Source of the DNA: Angiostrongylus vasorum
Lineage: Eukaryota > Nematoda > Chromadorea > Rhabditida > Metastrongylidae
Length of the DNA stretch: 64,000 nt
Assembly: GCA_018806985.1 (NCBI GenBank)
Contig: JADANN010000433.1
Coordinates: 868,001-932,000, forward strand
Reading direction: 5' to 3'
Under the pieces are notes generated by a model, which saw nothing but the letters and a program-made list of their open reading frames with translations, was not told the origin of the DNA and did not search any database. Positions 11,247-22,100 of the stretch are shown in pieces (position 1 is the first letter of the stretch; each line of letters opens with the position of its first letter). Both the position numbers and the translations under genes were made by a program.

Positions 11247-12596
11247 ATGCCGGCTCCGAAAGAAGACACGTGGGCGTTTCAGCCAATCGGCGCTCCATTT
11301 CCGGACAACCCGGTTCGTGTTCCCGGTCAGCAGAATATGTACGTTGCGTTGTGGTACAAGCATGGCAAGCCAATCCATGGACGTGCGTGGAACAACAACG
11401 GCGGTGTTGAGTGCTCGTTTCCCTATGGTAAAGTCGAGCTGTCAGGCGCTAAGGACCTCGGTGGACAAATCCAGATTCTCACCTATAAGGGTGATTTTGA
11501 TTCACTAGGATATTGGTATGAATGGCTTCCGGTCAAGACACGCTTAGCAGGCGAGGCACATCGTGAACTCGTCCGATGTGGGCAGTCGACACCTGTGCTG
11601 ATGCCGTGCAAGGACGGGCAGCAGAGAATCGGCTACCTGGATCTAAGCACTGAAATTGCTCTGGTATCAGTAGGTGGCAAAACAGAGAGCTTGGCTGGTG
11701 GGCCGGCGCAAGAACTCCTAGGCATTTTCCGCAATCTGCGTCCACCACCTACTGGTATTAAGATCTACGAAGACCTCTGGGGAGACATGAAGTTTGGCGA
11801 CAATTTCCCGAACAACGTGGTGCCGGTTCGTGAATTTTCAAGGATATATGGTTTCATCGCTTTCTGTAACATATTAGGTCGTCATGAATATACTGCGGGC
11901 GTTTAGGCCGATTACCGTCAGTTGAAGACAGAAACTGGCCCGATGAATCAATACGTAGCATTATGGTACAAACACGGAGAGCCGGTGTTCGGCCGTGCCT
12001 ATCCGAGCCAGTCCGGAAAGGTTCGTGTGAGATTACTGAAGATTACTGCACGTTGCAGATGATCGGAATAAGAAAAATTTATTCTAGATTGTGGCAAACT
12101 TTGGTGCCAATAACCAGGAGAATAGCGGTCCAGAAATCGGTTCAGTGCAAATGCTTACGGTACCTGACGAAAGCAAGGTGCGTTTAAAATCAGTGCAGTG
12201 TAGAACAATTAGTTTTCTTTGACGATTACTCGTGCAACTGTAACAGACTATGTTGTTAGCCCAATACTTCAGATGGGTCTCGAATACAAATGGATAACGA
12301 GGGCCGAAGGAACAAGCGGTGGATGGACTATGGTACATGTTGGCGACTCCGCACCTGTGATTGTCGTTGATGAGAAGGGTAACGAATACTTGGGCAACCT
12401 AGATACTGGGAAGGATAAAGCATCCATTGGTTGGGCTGGTAAAGAAAAGGTGAGGAACTTTACACACGAGTGAGTGTTTCAAAATTCCAGTTAGCTTGAG
12501 CTCACTGGTGAATGTTGTCCTTAATGTTTCGCGCTGCAGTATTTTTACTCTTGCAAGCACAATGGAAACTGTGTTTTTATGCTTCCTGAGGATTAG
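11247..12596 (+). CDS. Protein with two DM9/DUF3421-like repeats, five exons
   Basis: Exons: 11247-11825, 11922-12020, 12088-12177, 12273-12449 and (less sure) 12540-12596. All junctions are phase 0; two donors are GTTCGTG. The product is about 333 aa. Repeat 1 begins [21 protein letters not shown] and continues through [11 protein letters not shown]. Repeat 2 begins [20 protein letters not shown] and continues through [12 protein letters not shown] and [17 protein letters not shown]. The [12 protein letters not shown] opening recalls DM9-type repeats, known in some families as sugar-binding modules. That assignment is tentative and the function unproven. No signal peptide is evident after MPAPKEDTW. 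No stop or frameshift occurs in exons 1-4, whereas the paralogue at 28.2-30.7 kb is broken. Exon 5 ([11 protein letters not shown]...) rests only on a TGCAG acceptor and conservation in the paralogue. Confidence 0.75.
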
Positions 12597-13839
12597 AGGG
12601 AGCAGATTGATCCCAGAGAAGTGTGGTACTAATTCTCCAATCCTTAATGCATTAGGTGCTCAGTTGGCCCGAGCGCGTTCGGACAAGGGAGGACCCTGCG
12701 CTTATTATTGAATGGCATCTCCACTACTGCACTTGCCGCGCCCCAAGAATAGGTCTATGGCGAAAATAGTCTGAAATCGGCAAAACAAGTGTTGCCGACA
12801 AATTAAGCATATGATACCTTGTTTTAATGTGGACTAGAATCTCGGTCCATTAGGTGGAGTTCAATCCGGATATCGATTTTCTATCGTTTATCTTTCAGTC
12901 GTTTACTGGAGGAGCATGCGCTGGTTTCAAAGTGCTGCACAAGAGAAAGATTACCTGAACAGTGTATGAACAAACCTCGTAGACGATTTTTGTATATAAA
13001 AAATTCAATAAGGACCACGTACGTTTTTGTTCGTTGACTTCGAAAAGTGCACACCATATAATTTGCTCTGCGCTTGTTCCTGCCGGGAACAAAAGTAACC
13101 CAGTGGGTACTTTTCGTTGTATGATCGGGGACGTCATATTTGTTTAGGATTTTAAAGAAGATGACCATCGCATATGTGCTCTTCCTGTTTTGAGAACGAC
13201 ATTCCTTGGCATTCAATTGCTAACATTTCTCCTTCAACGATTCACAGCACTTTTGCTTTTCGATCGTTGCCACAAGTAGCGACTTCAGATTCACTATCTC
13301 ACATCCGGAGTATGGAGTCTTTCTACTGCATCAGTACTGCCTTTGATGATGTGGAGTGATCTATACCATGCCCTGCCTTGTTTCCAAGTTCCTGAGACGT
13401 AAATTAAAGCAGAAGGACTGTTAGCTATCATTCCAATCTGTAGATGACGTTCTCGAGAATGACATCGAACGATTTTGGCAAGATTGTATCGCTTTGTCGG
13501 ATGCCTGTCTCGTTATAAAATGGTGCGATTCTGTGATAAAAATTCTACATCCAGTAGGAAAATCCTATATACCTAATATGGACGCTCTAGATATGCAGAG
13601 CTTCAATTACAACTTCTGTCTCAGTAGAGTCAAAAACTTCATTCCAGTTTATGAAGGCGAAACGAAGTGGACCTTTGTTTATTTGTAGACGAAGGTCCTT
13701 TGTTTATTCGTAGATGAACATGAATTTCCATATTTTGAGTCGCACACAATTAATTTAAAGTTTGTTGCTAGTACTCCAACGAAAGAAAATCAAAAAATAC
13801 ACGTTCACTGCGCTGACGCTTTCATGATCAATGCTAATG
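12597..13839. other. 3' flank shared with the DM9-like pseudogene, then unassigned
   Basis: Up to about 13010 the sequence is recognisably homologous to 30260-30690 ('gagcatgcgctggtttcaaag' against 'agaatgcgctggttccaaag'), so the duplicated unit extends past the coding exons. From about 13010 to 13840 no family was recognised; the frame 13494-13688 could be decayed PLE N-terminal sequence, but I cannot show it. Confidence 0.45.
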
Positions 13840-14498
13840 ACATCGTCACCCTGACGGCTTGTCTATTCGCTTGTCTATTCGGCAGCTTATGACTCTCTTA
13901 AAAGAGTGCCTAAATTGCTCGATCTTCAGGTGGTCTGGGAACTATTATGCACAAATGAGAGCGCTGGCAATGGGACAGCGGTTGGCACCAAGTCTTGCCA
14001 TCGCGTTCATGTCTAGAACAGAAGCCCCGTTATCGATCTCCGGCCGCTACTCTACTGCAGATACATAGATGACTGTTTTGTCATTTTCTTTACTCAAGAG
14101 GAGATAGACAAATGCTTTGGGTTATTGAATGAGCAGTCTGAGTACATAAAGTTTACCAAGGGAGAAACTGAAAGAGCTTCCATTTCTTAACGTTCATGTC
14201 AACTTATCGAGTAGCGGTTACATGACAAAATGGTACCGAAAACCAAGTAACGAAAACACCCTCGTTCATTTCCTCTCCTTCCATCCTTCACACACAAAGA
14301 GGGCGATTGTGAGAAACATGTTCCGAATTCGAACAGCCACCTCCGTGCGCATGAAGAGAGAATTAAAGGAGGAATCGCGCGACTTGGCTCGGTAAATAGC
14401 CATCTCCAGTGGCTATGAAATAGTAACCCTGACGAGATAAGTTTAAAAGGAGAGCGACGCCTCAAAACCAAACACTTGGCCAAAAGAAAATCCCGTTT

Positions 14499-15068
14499 AT
14501 GCTTTCCTTTATTAGCGTTGAAGTAAGTATAGCTATAAAACAATGCTTAAGAAGGGCAGGTCGAGAGGAATCGGTTTCGATAGTAGAAATACCACCCGAT
14601 ACTCTTCCTCGTCAATTGCTTCGTAACCGCCTGTATGACCGTCTATGTGAAACAGAAAATTGCGTAATTTGCCCTTTTGGCAAGCGCGGTGATTGCTTGA
14701 GTTCAGATACGATATATCTGATCTCTTGTAATACTTGCCAATACGAATATATTGGCGAAACGGGCAGACCTTTATGTATCCGCATAAAAGAACACCTCGA
14801 TGGCAAACGAAAAGCAAGACAAAATAGCCCACTAGGGACGCATAGGATACAAAATCATAGCGGAGACGATTTTGATGTGAAAGTCACTGTCCTCGCACAG
14901 GATGCCAAAACACCAGCGCGCAAGCTCCTTGAGGCTTTTTGGACAAATGCCAAAAACCCTACAATGAAGCAGGGAGGAATTCCCCGAGATCACACGTTAT
15001 CTCGTCTCGCACCTTCTCATCGATCGTTGATGTGGGGAAGTGCAGTCGTCAACCATATGCGACGCTGA
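14499..15068 (+). CDS. PLE GIY-YIG endonuclease domain, open frame of 189 aa
   Basis: This is the intact 3' part of the PLE-1 polyprotein. The domain that nicks target DNA shows IYL at residues 72-74, YIG at 84-86 within CQYEYIGETGR, and R95/E98/H99 (IRIKEH). It is preceded by a Cys-rich stretch (C55, C58, C66) like the zinc-binding linker of PLEs. The ATG at 14499 is not a natural start: homology to the element continues upstream (KENPVY in decayed copies) through the broken RT. The domain may be coding-competent but lacks an intact partner RT in cis. Confidence 0.8.
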   Translation: MLSFISVEVSIAIKQCLRRAGREESVSIVEIPPDTLPRQLLRNRLYDRLCETENCVICPFGKRGDCLSSDTIYLISCNTCQYEYIGETGRPLCIRIKEHLDGKRKARQNSPLGTHRIQNHSGDDFDVKVTVLAQDAKTPARKLLEAFWTNAKNPTMKQGGIPRDHTLSRLAPSHRSLMWGSAVVNHMRR

Positions 15069-15102
15069 TCAGCGGCTCTTCCTCAGTGGAAGGCACGTAA
15101 AA

Positions 15103-15144
15103 AACGGCTCTGAAGAAGGCGATTCTGCCGAAACGTCAGCTACG
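15103..15144 (+). ncRNA. Conserved PLE 3' motif, hammerhead-ribozyme-like
   Basis: Reads GGCT, CTGAAGA, a GGC/GCC mini-hairpin, GAAAC, GTC, AGCT. The order matches a hammerhead core (CUGANGA, helix II, GAAA, NUH) with a possible 4-bp helix I (GGCU/AGCU). Hammerheads are known in PLE terminal repeats. Against it: helix III has no loop and one extra A sits before helix II. The second half (GCCGAAACGT.AGC) recurs at 18971-18984 (reverse) and 26742-26755. It could equally be a remnant of protein-coding sequence. Confidence 0.3.
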
Positions 15145-15225
15145 GTTGTGTTGTATGTGTGTTATTGTATGGAAGTAAACGTATGCTGTTTAACAACCTC
15201 GCGATTGCTGAGACAGAAAACGACT

Positions 15226-15981
15226 AATTTTTAGAGGATTTTAGTTCATCCTGATAGAACAACTGCTTATTTGATGTACAATCACTTCGATCGGTACATA
15301 TGCTTATAACGTGACTAACGGAGTTACAGCTGCATAATAGAATCGCGACTGAAACCACGTATTCTCAAAATCCATGTTTGTGGGTGAATGTCCGATTTGA
15401 AAATTACCTCATGCTGCGATTAGAAACTTGCTGTTTTCCGCAAAATAGCACTAGAACGACCGTACTACACATTATTTTGAATGGAGAGTACAAAAAGGCA
15501 CAAAAAACAGTGCACTTCAACTTTTAATTCGATAAAAATCCAAGGTTTCCAACAATTTGAACCATATATGACTCATATGACATCGAAGCCAGAACTGAGC
15601 CCACATGTGTGGCACAATGTCTCATAGAACAAAATGGGATGAAAAAGTCACAAAGAGTGGAAAAAAGTCGATTACAAAGAAATAGTTACCGTGGTCTAGT
15701 GCTGAACTCAACACATAATAGCATAGTAGGGTCGATATATCAGTATTTGAAGTCAGACGAACGAGTGTGTCCATCTTGTCAACCTTAGGGATTTTTCTAG
15801 CCCAACTCGATCTTCATAGTTCGTCATAAAACCATTAGAATAGAAGGTAGAGCAAACACATGAATATAGTTTCGTTGCAAATTTTTGAGTTTTTAGAGCG
15901 AAAAATAGACGAATCATTAAGCAGACATCCATTAGAACATATATTCAGTAAAGTTAAAGAGGAGCGTAAACAAAGATGCAT
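15226..15981. other. Unassigned, between PLE-1 and the FMO 3' end
   Basis: No gene or known repeat recognised. It is the presumptive downstream flank of the minus-strand FMO gene. Confidence 0.35.
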
Positions 15982-15987
15982 TTTATT
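15982..15987 (-). terminator. Candidate polyadenylation signal of the FMO gene
   Basis: AATAAA on the minus strand, 49 bp beyond the FMO stop codon at 16039-16037. Confidence 0.5.
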
Positions 15988-16036
15988 TAAAGAAAGACCT
16001 CATTGGTTAAAAAACAAAAGGTACGACTTCCTTTTT

Positions 16037-16177
16037 TTAGGCATGATCATTACAAAACAACTGAACTGTACAAAGTGAACGCTGGAATACCAAAATGAGT
16101 AGAAATACGGCAAAGACAGCTACAATGAAGTAGGTGTAGGATCCGTAGCCGACTTCTATTCCAGTCGAGTTGGTGGC
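16037..16177 (-). CDS. fmo: FMO exon 14: C-terminal membrane anchor
   Basis: 46 codons plus TAA. Starts ATNSTGIEVGYGSY, then a hydrophobic run YFIVAVFAVFLLILVF, then a Cys-containing end. FMOs commonly end in such an ER-anchoring segment. Acceptor TTTCAG; NST is a potential glycosylation sequon just before the anchor. Confidence 0.85.
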   Translation of the reverse strand, partial: ATNSTGIEVGYGSYTYFIVAVFAVFLLILVFQRSLCTVQLFCNDHA

Positions 16178-19100
16178 CTGAAAGCAATCAAACCAAATCC
16201 ACTTAGATTCAAGATTTTTGCTGGCTATCCGGAATACGACTGATTGAGACTTCGGTGGCTTTGTTGTTTCCTGATTTTTGATTCCGGACTGATTTCGTTT
16301 TTTAAATGAAGGATTCCCTCATCATTTGGTTTTGAAAGTCCACCAAAACTCTGGAAGCGCCACCGTATCACCAATGGATTTTTTTACTTACCAGGAACAG
16401 GAATTTATAGTAAGAATTTTCTGGATTCTGTCTTCTTTCTTGGTCAATTATATTTGTTTAGTTTTTTATCAATTCTGATTCAATATTGTAAAAGATGATG
16501 AGAAACATTGGTACTTTTCTTCCGCAGAAAAGACAATAGATCTTGACTATGTCACTAAACTGTAGTGTTTAATAGTTTTGATGAGTTACGAGTTTCTAAT
16601 GAGCTTATTCCATGAAATGTTCGATATTTTTTGTACTTATCGTGTTGATTTAGTCACTTTCTATTGAATTCTCCTACCTGAAGGACTCGTTCACCAATTG
16701 TCATTATTGCATGGCGAGCGTCACTCCACGCATGGGGACCATGTAAACGGTAAGAATACGGTACACAAGGACCAAAGTAAATCTGAATAATCTAAATCTA
16801 ATAGTACTACGAATTTGGATACGATGCAAATATAAAGCGAAAAAAGGAGGAAACTTCTTTGAGTATTGAGTCCTAGAATTTTTACATCAACGCAATCTTC
16901 ATATTGCTGATTCTTTTGTGATCTTATCATTCAATGTTAATAAAACCGAAGGATAAAGCTCTTAACGTTGATCAATCCTAGAGGGATGCACCATGCATTT
17001 GACTTCACTAAGCATCGTTGGAGGTGACTGGATGCATATCTCGCCTTTACAATGACTCGTGGTTGCCCACCGATGTATCGATTCAGTGCTGCTATCGTCC
17101 CAGACAGTCTGGTAGCAATTTGCCGACCCGTAGTGATGACAGCTTGGTGAGCCTGGGGCGCAGGATCGATCCAAAGTGTATTGGAAGGAGCCTTCGATCA
17201 CTCCCTTATGAGCGCCCTATGCGTCATTGTTAATACAGCAAAGAATTTTCGGCCAAAGTTTCGACGTTTTCGAAGTTTCGACGTATTTGAAATATTATTA
17301 CAGCAAGAAATTTTATGCCGGCTTTTTGCTGTCAGAACCATTGCCGACATAGTGTTGGTTTCATCTTTATCGGACGTAATCGTATTAATCACAGAGTAGC
17401 ATCACAGAGTAGCTTGAACAGTAACCAGTAAGGCCTCCAAGGATTAAGAGCATAGTAATTTTGCTAGTACCCCATTGGACTGATTTATTGTGGTCAGGAA
17501 TTTGGTGGTCAAAAAAGTTCAACTTGGCTCTAATAATATTTTATATAACTAACGATTCTTCTCTTTGAATTCTACCCATAGATTCGTTCAGATGTGGCTG
17601 CTTTCTAACAATTATCAAACAGTCAGTCATAAACGGAAAGCAATTTCTTTTTTGGGTAAAATTTTACTTCCCTATACAGCATTTCCATGCTTTGAGAGTT
17701 GAGAGTATTTCACAAATGGTCGGATATACAGAACATTATGAAGTTTGGAATAAATAGGCAGTTGTGTAGCATGGTAGCTAGCATACATGGCAAGTGCCAT
17801 CGGCATTTATTAGGTTGGTACATACGAAATGTCCGAAATATGTTTCGAATTTCAAAGGCAGACTTTATAATGTTTTTTAAAACAACGGTATTACTATGAT
17901 AATGCAGTATATCCAACCTTATATGCCAAAATTGGATCAGACTGGACGAGTTTTACGATGTTCGGCTTGCATCCAACTATATTAGCTAGTTCATCCATGT
18001 ATGCGATGTAATCGACCTGAAAGGGAGTGTATCGAATTTGTACCTATATTTATCTCCATGGTATCCGGAATCCTCACCTGCATCACAATGATAATCTCCT
18101 AGTACACCGGAGTGATAGATCACATAGACCGAGAAGGTATTTAAGATTTTTTAACCGAAAAGTGAAGTAACAGCAAACCTATGCTAGCCATCCGGGAGGA
18201 ATAGTAGAATTCTAATCTATTACGCAAAGTAGGGCAACTACCCTGTGGTGAAATTTTATGCACTCTCTAGCTCGTCTGCGTATTGAATGGAGCAGGAAAA
18301 AAAACTTGGTAGGCTATCAAAATATAGGTCCAGATGAAGTCTATTCATTCTTCGGTTTCATTTTTTATTATTTACAACCAAAAATTACCATGCATGATTT
18401 ATGAAAGTGGACCATTGGAATATCTAAATATATACGCAAAGCAAAAACAAAACAGAAATTTCCTCTTATACATATTTGCTTGGTATTCGAAAATTGAGTA
18501 GACAGGAACCATTTCCATTTGGTTAGTAATTTTCTAGTTGGACAGATTTTCCCTTCCCAGGGATCTTAGTTTAGTCTTGCTAGATGTTTCTGAAATAGCA
18601 ATGACTTGTAATTGTCAGGTGTTGCGGATTGAGAGAAACTGACTTGCTAATACGTTGCTACCAGCACGGGCGTGATTTTTAGCACTACTTTACTGTTAGC
18701 TGAGCTTCCCCATCGAATTGTCGAAAGTCTTATTAGCTCAAGATACCTACCATATTGGTTTGATAAAGCGGAACTGTACACTGCTCTCTGACAAGCAAAA
18801 AAGACCTCTCACTCACATTGAGGAGGAAAACTACTAGGGTCTCAGCATGGTCTTTTTTATTAACCTCGGCATTGGATTATAAATTCGTCGTTTTTCCTCT
18901 CAGCAATCGCGAGGTTGTTAAACAGCATACGTTTACTTCCATACAATAGCACTCATACAACATAATCGTAGCTGACGTTTCGGCAATATCACCTTTTTCA
19001 GAGCCGTTTTTACGTGCCTCCCACTGAGAAAGAGCCGCTGATCAGAGTCACACATGGTCGATGGCTCGCTGGAGTCTTTTCGTCTGTTCACGGAGAATAT

Positions 19101-22100
19101 ATAACAAATTGATCTTGAACAGAATTACTTATCAAGAAAACCAATAATTTTATACTATGCTAAGGCTATGTCAGAGATTACCAGAGATTTCGGGCAATTA
19201 CTGGCCGGCAACAACTCTTTTGGAGTTCGGCGAAAGATGAAAATGGACGTTTCACATCTTTATGGTAGGTTGTGGTGGCACTTACGAACTTTTTACAAGT
19301 AGCTTTTTATCATTTGACGAAGAAGCGTCTGTCACGGCTATTGTGAGACAACAAATTTCAGCGGTGCTGATCTACTGTTTTCTTGTCCGTTTACTGTTTC
19401 ACCTGAGCACTTTAGTAGTCGCCAATAAAGCCAAATTTGTAATTAATACCACAGAGGGTGAATTTCGACGTGTTTTGCGAATATGCACTTCGAGATACTC
19501 TCACAAGCAACTCTTCCATGTTGGCACAACTTGAGTATTTAAGTATTGATGAATTTTTCTATTTTAATTGCCATAATTAGCGATGTAGCGACCAGACTAC
19601 GATTCATTTGATGATGGAAGAAGCAGGTGATAAAGGAGGTTATTGGCAATGCAAGGAAACAGAAGACATAGCTATTGATTGCCGTCATATTCTACGGAAT
19701 CGGGTTCACGTAAATAGTCAATCTCATGGTTACTGCTAGGTTATTTGTACCCTATTAATTTTAGGTGAGACGTTTCAATTTACAGCTTTATTAAATTGGC
19801 AATTGAAGGCAGGTCAGCGATCAAATCCAACCTGTATGGTGTGCCTTGGACTTTTCACATAACGTGCTCTCATCTTGTCTTGTTTTTCTCGAATCCAGCT
19901 TTTCATCTAAAAGTTTTAAAATGCATAAAAAACGAACACAAGAACTCTTTCATAGGTGAAACGACAATTCCAGTAACGCACCTTGTCTTTTCCGGGAATT
20001 CTTTTCGATCCGAAGAGATTTTCATAAAATACACGTGCTTGCATTTCTGAGATTGGCATTATGGAACCAACTGGCTAAACTAATGAATCACAAGCTATTT
20101 CTATTCAACAGGAATTTTTTTGTAACAGACTTTGCGAAAAAAATCTGGAAAAAAAATGTTGAAAATTCGGCTGCAGTGATGCAGAGATTTTTGCAAAACT
20201 TGGTCTGTAGGTGAGATTCGAACCAGCGAGTACCCCTTCCAGGAGACTCATATGTTACCCACTGCACCAATGTGGCCCCTCGTTCTCACTTTCCCTCCAC
20301 CGTTTTTTTAAATTCTGAAGATTGCTCAGAAACTGGACGTTTTGAATGTAAATGGTCCTTGAGTAACAATCGTTGAAATAGGTATGGGAGTTTTAGCAAT
20401 ACACAATATTGGAGATGGAGGGTAAAAGCTTTGTGTATGAATTCAGAGGGAGCATTATGAAGGTGTGGAGCGTAGTTATCCCGCAATCAAGCTGTCATGG
20501 TGAGCGTCTCCAGTTCTGATCTCCGAGCTGGATCGGTAATTAGCGATATCGTTAAGCTTATGGAAATGGATACCTCTCAATATATATATCACATGTGCCT
20601 ATTGATTTTCCTTAGAGAATTGGTGGATTTGATCGATGAGTACTTGACATGTAGTAATTTCGTCGGGAATATTATTGAACTCACCTGAATAAGGCCAATA
20701 ACTGCAAGTGAGTTGTGATCAGAAGTTTCTATAGGGTACATGTATTCGTAGAGTTCGACAACATTTTCGTGCACAGGAATCAATTCACCGTCCTCGACAA
20801 TGGGAAAGTGAAAATTGAATCCAGTGGCCAACAAAACCTGAGTCGGATTTTTTCGCGCAAAGGTTCTAAATAAACAACAAATAGATGATCCAACGAAAAC
20901 TCACATCATCAACATCGTTCACTTCAGAGCCATCCTCAAAAATCACTCCGTTTTCGGTAAACTGTCGAATATTCGGTTTAATTCGAACTGTTCCGCAAGC
21001 GATACGATTCGGCAGCTCGTCGTTGACCGTCGGATGAGCACCAAAAGCGTTTATTGATTGGTGCCATTGATTAAATTACGTGCGGTATTGTATTTATCGA
21101 AGAAGTTTTGAAAAGAAAGCTTAGCCTGAGGTATCACATCCATACGGTATGAAATTCAATGATGTATTGTGACAATTTTGTTTATTTTTCATTGATAAAA
21201 AAAAGCCTTTGACTGAACAAGGCAACTGAGATAGAGTACTCCTGGAAATTCTGGAAAAGTAAGATTTTTCTGTTAAGATCACAAGGCGCCTCAACGTATA
21301 GAAAACAGTTCTACAGCCATAAATGCCATGGTGAAAAAAGAGAGGTCCCACAAGGCGATGCCATCTTGCGAAGTAATTCAACTCTGTACCAAAGAAGTTA
21401 TAAAAAGACAAGAATTTCATACCATGGTTTCTGTATCTTCAGTATAACCCTTAAAAACCTTAGAGCCTATAGAACAAAAGATGAAAAATCATTCACTGTT
21501 GCAGAAATATCCCGAGTCATGCAAGTGAAAGAGAGCACGAGGTTTCGAGGTAAGTGATCTTTTTTAAGCGTAAGAACCGTAAGCGAGTAACAACTACAAC
21601 GGGGTGTAATGCCTGAATCAGGTAGTTCTACCAACGAGATGGTAAGAGTCACTGTAGTCGAAGTTGAGAATTAGGAGCTTCGCTGGCCTCTATCCGAATA
21701 ACTCAGGAAATACCGCAAATACACAAGTGATTTTTCCCTTCTGTGAATGCGACGTTTCAATTCGATGTCATCTTTTCGGTCCATTACTCGATTTGGACCT
21801 TCCAATGTTATCCTTCAGTAACCGTGAGTTGACTTGGTCAGTATCTGCGGCACGTTCACTTATAGATCAGGAACACTGGTATTATCATGACAAAGGCTTC
21901 CGCAAGACCTTTAATGTTCCAGTTACACGTTGCCCACACCAGCTTCCGGATGTGACAAAACTTTGATTAATTGCCGCTATGAACTTTTTACACTGTCTCA
22001 ATCTATTCTAGAATTACCTTCGAACGCACAAAAAATGAAATGGTCTTGTCACCTAAATATTCGATGCCTTGGTTTTAGTCCGTAACGCTCATGATCGAAA

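Larger units (their letters stand above)
13840..15225 (+). mobile_element. Penelope-like retroelement (PLE-1): RT plus GIY-YIG
   Basis: Retroelement with a PLE domain order: reverse transcriptase, then GIY-YIG endonuclease. The RT part shows MGQRLAPSLAIAFMS (about 13971-14015) and the catalytic RYIDDCFVIF (YIDD at 14062-14073), then FLNVHVNL and TKWYRKPSNEN. RT frames are broken by at least two shifts (about 14030 and 14170) and a stop near 14395. The endonuclease part (14499-15068) is intact. A 3' non-coding piece to 15225 contains a motif repeated in the other PLE copies. The 5' limit is uncertain. Confidence 0.85.

Noticed and set aside
17809..17925. Mariner-like terminal repeat TTAGGTTGGTACATACG with a weak inverted partner at about 17912
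   Set aside because: The partner overlaps the exon 12 donor (GTTGGATATAC), the match is short, and no TA duplication or transposase is visible; likely coincidental or too decayed to call.
20195..20284. Functional tRNA gene on the minus strand
   Set aside because: Good A and B boxes, but the acceptor arms do not pair, and related heads recur in dispersed SINEs.
21270..21367. Extra FMO exon reading DGIALWDLSFFTMAF on the minus strand
   Set aside because: Exons 7 and 8 already join in phase without it, its acceptor and donor are poor, and the frame soon stops; probably chance similarity.
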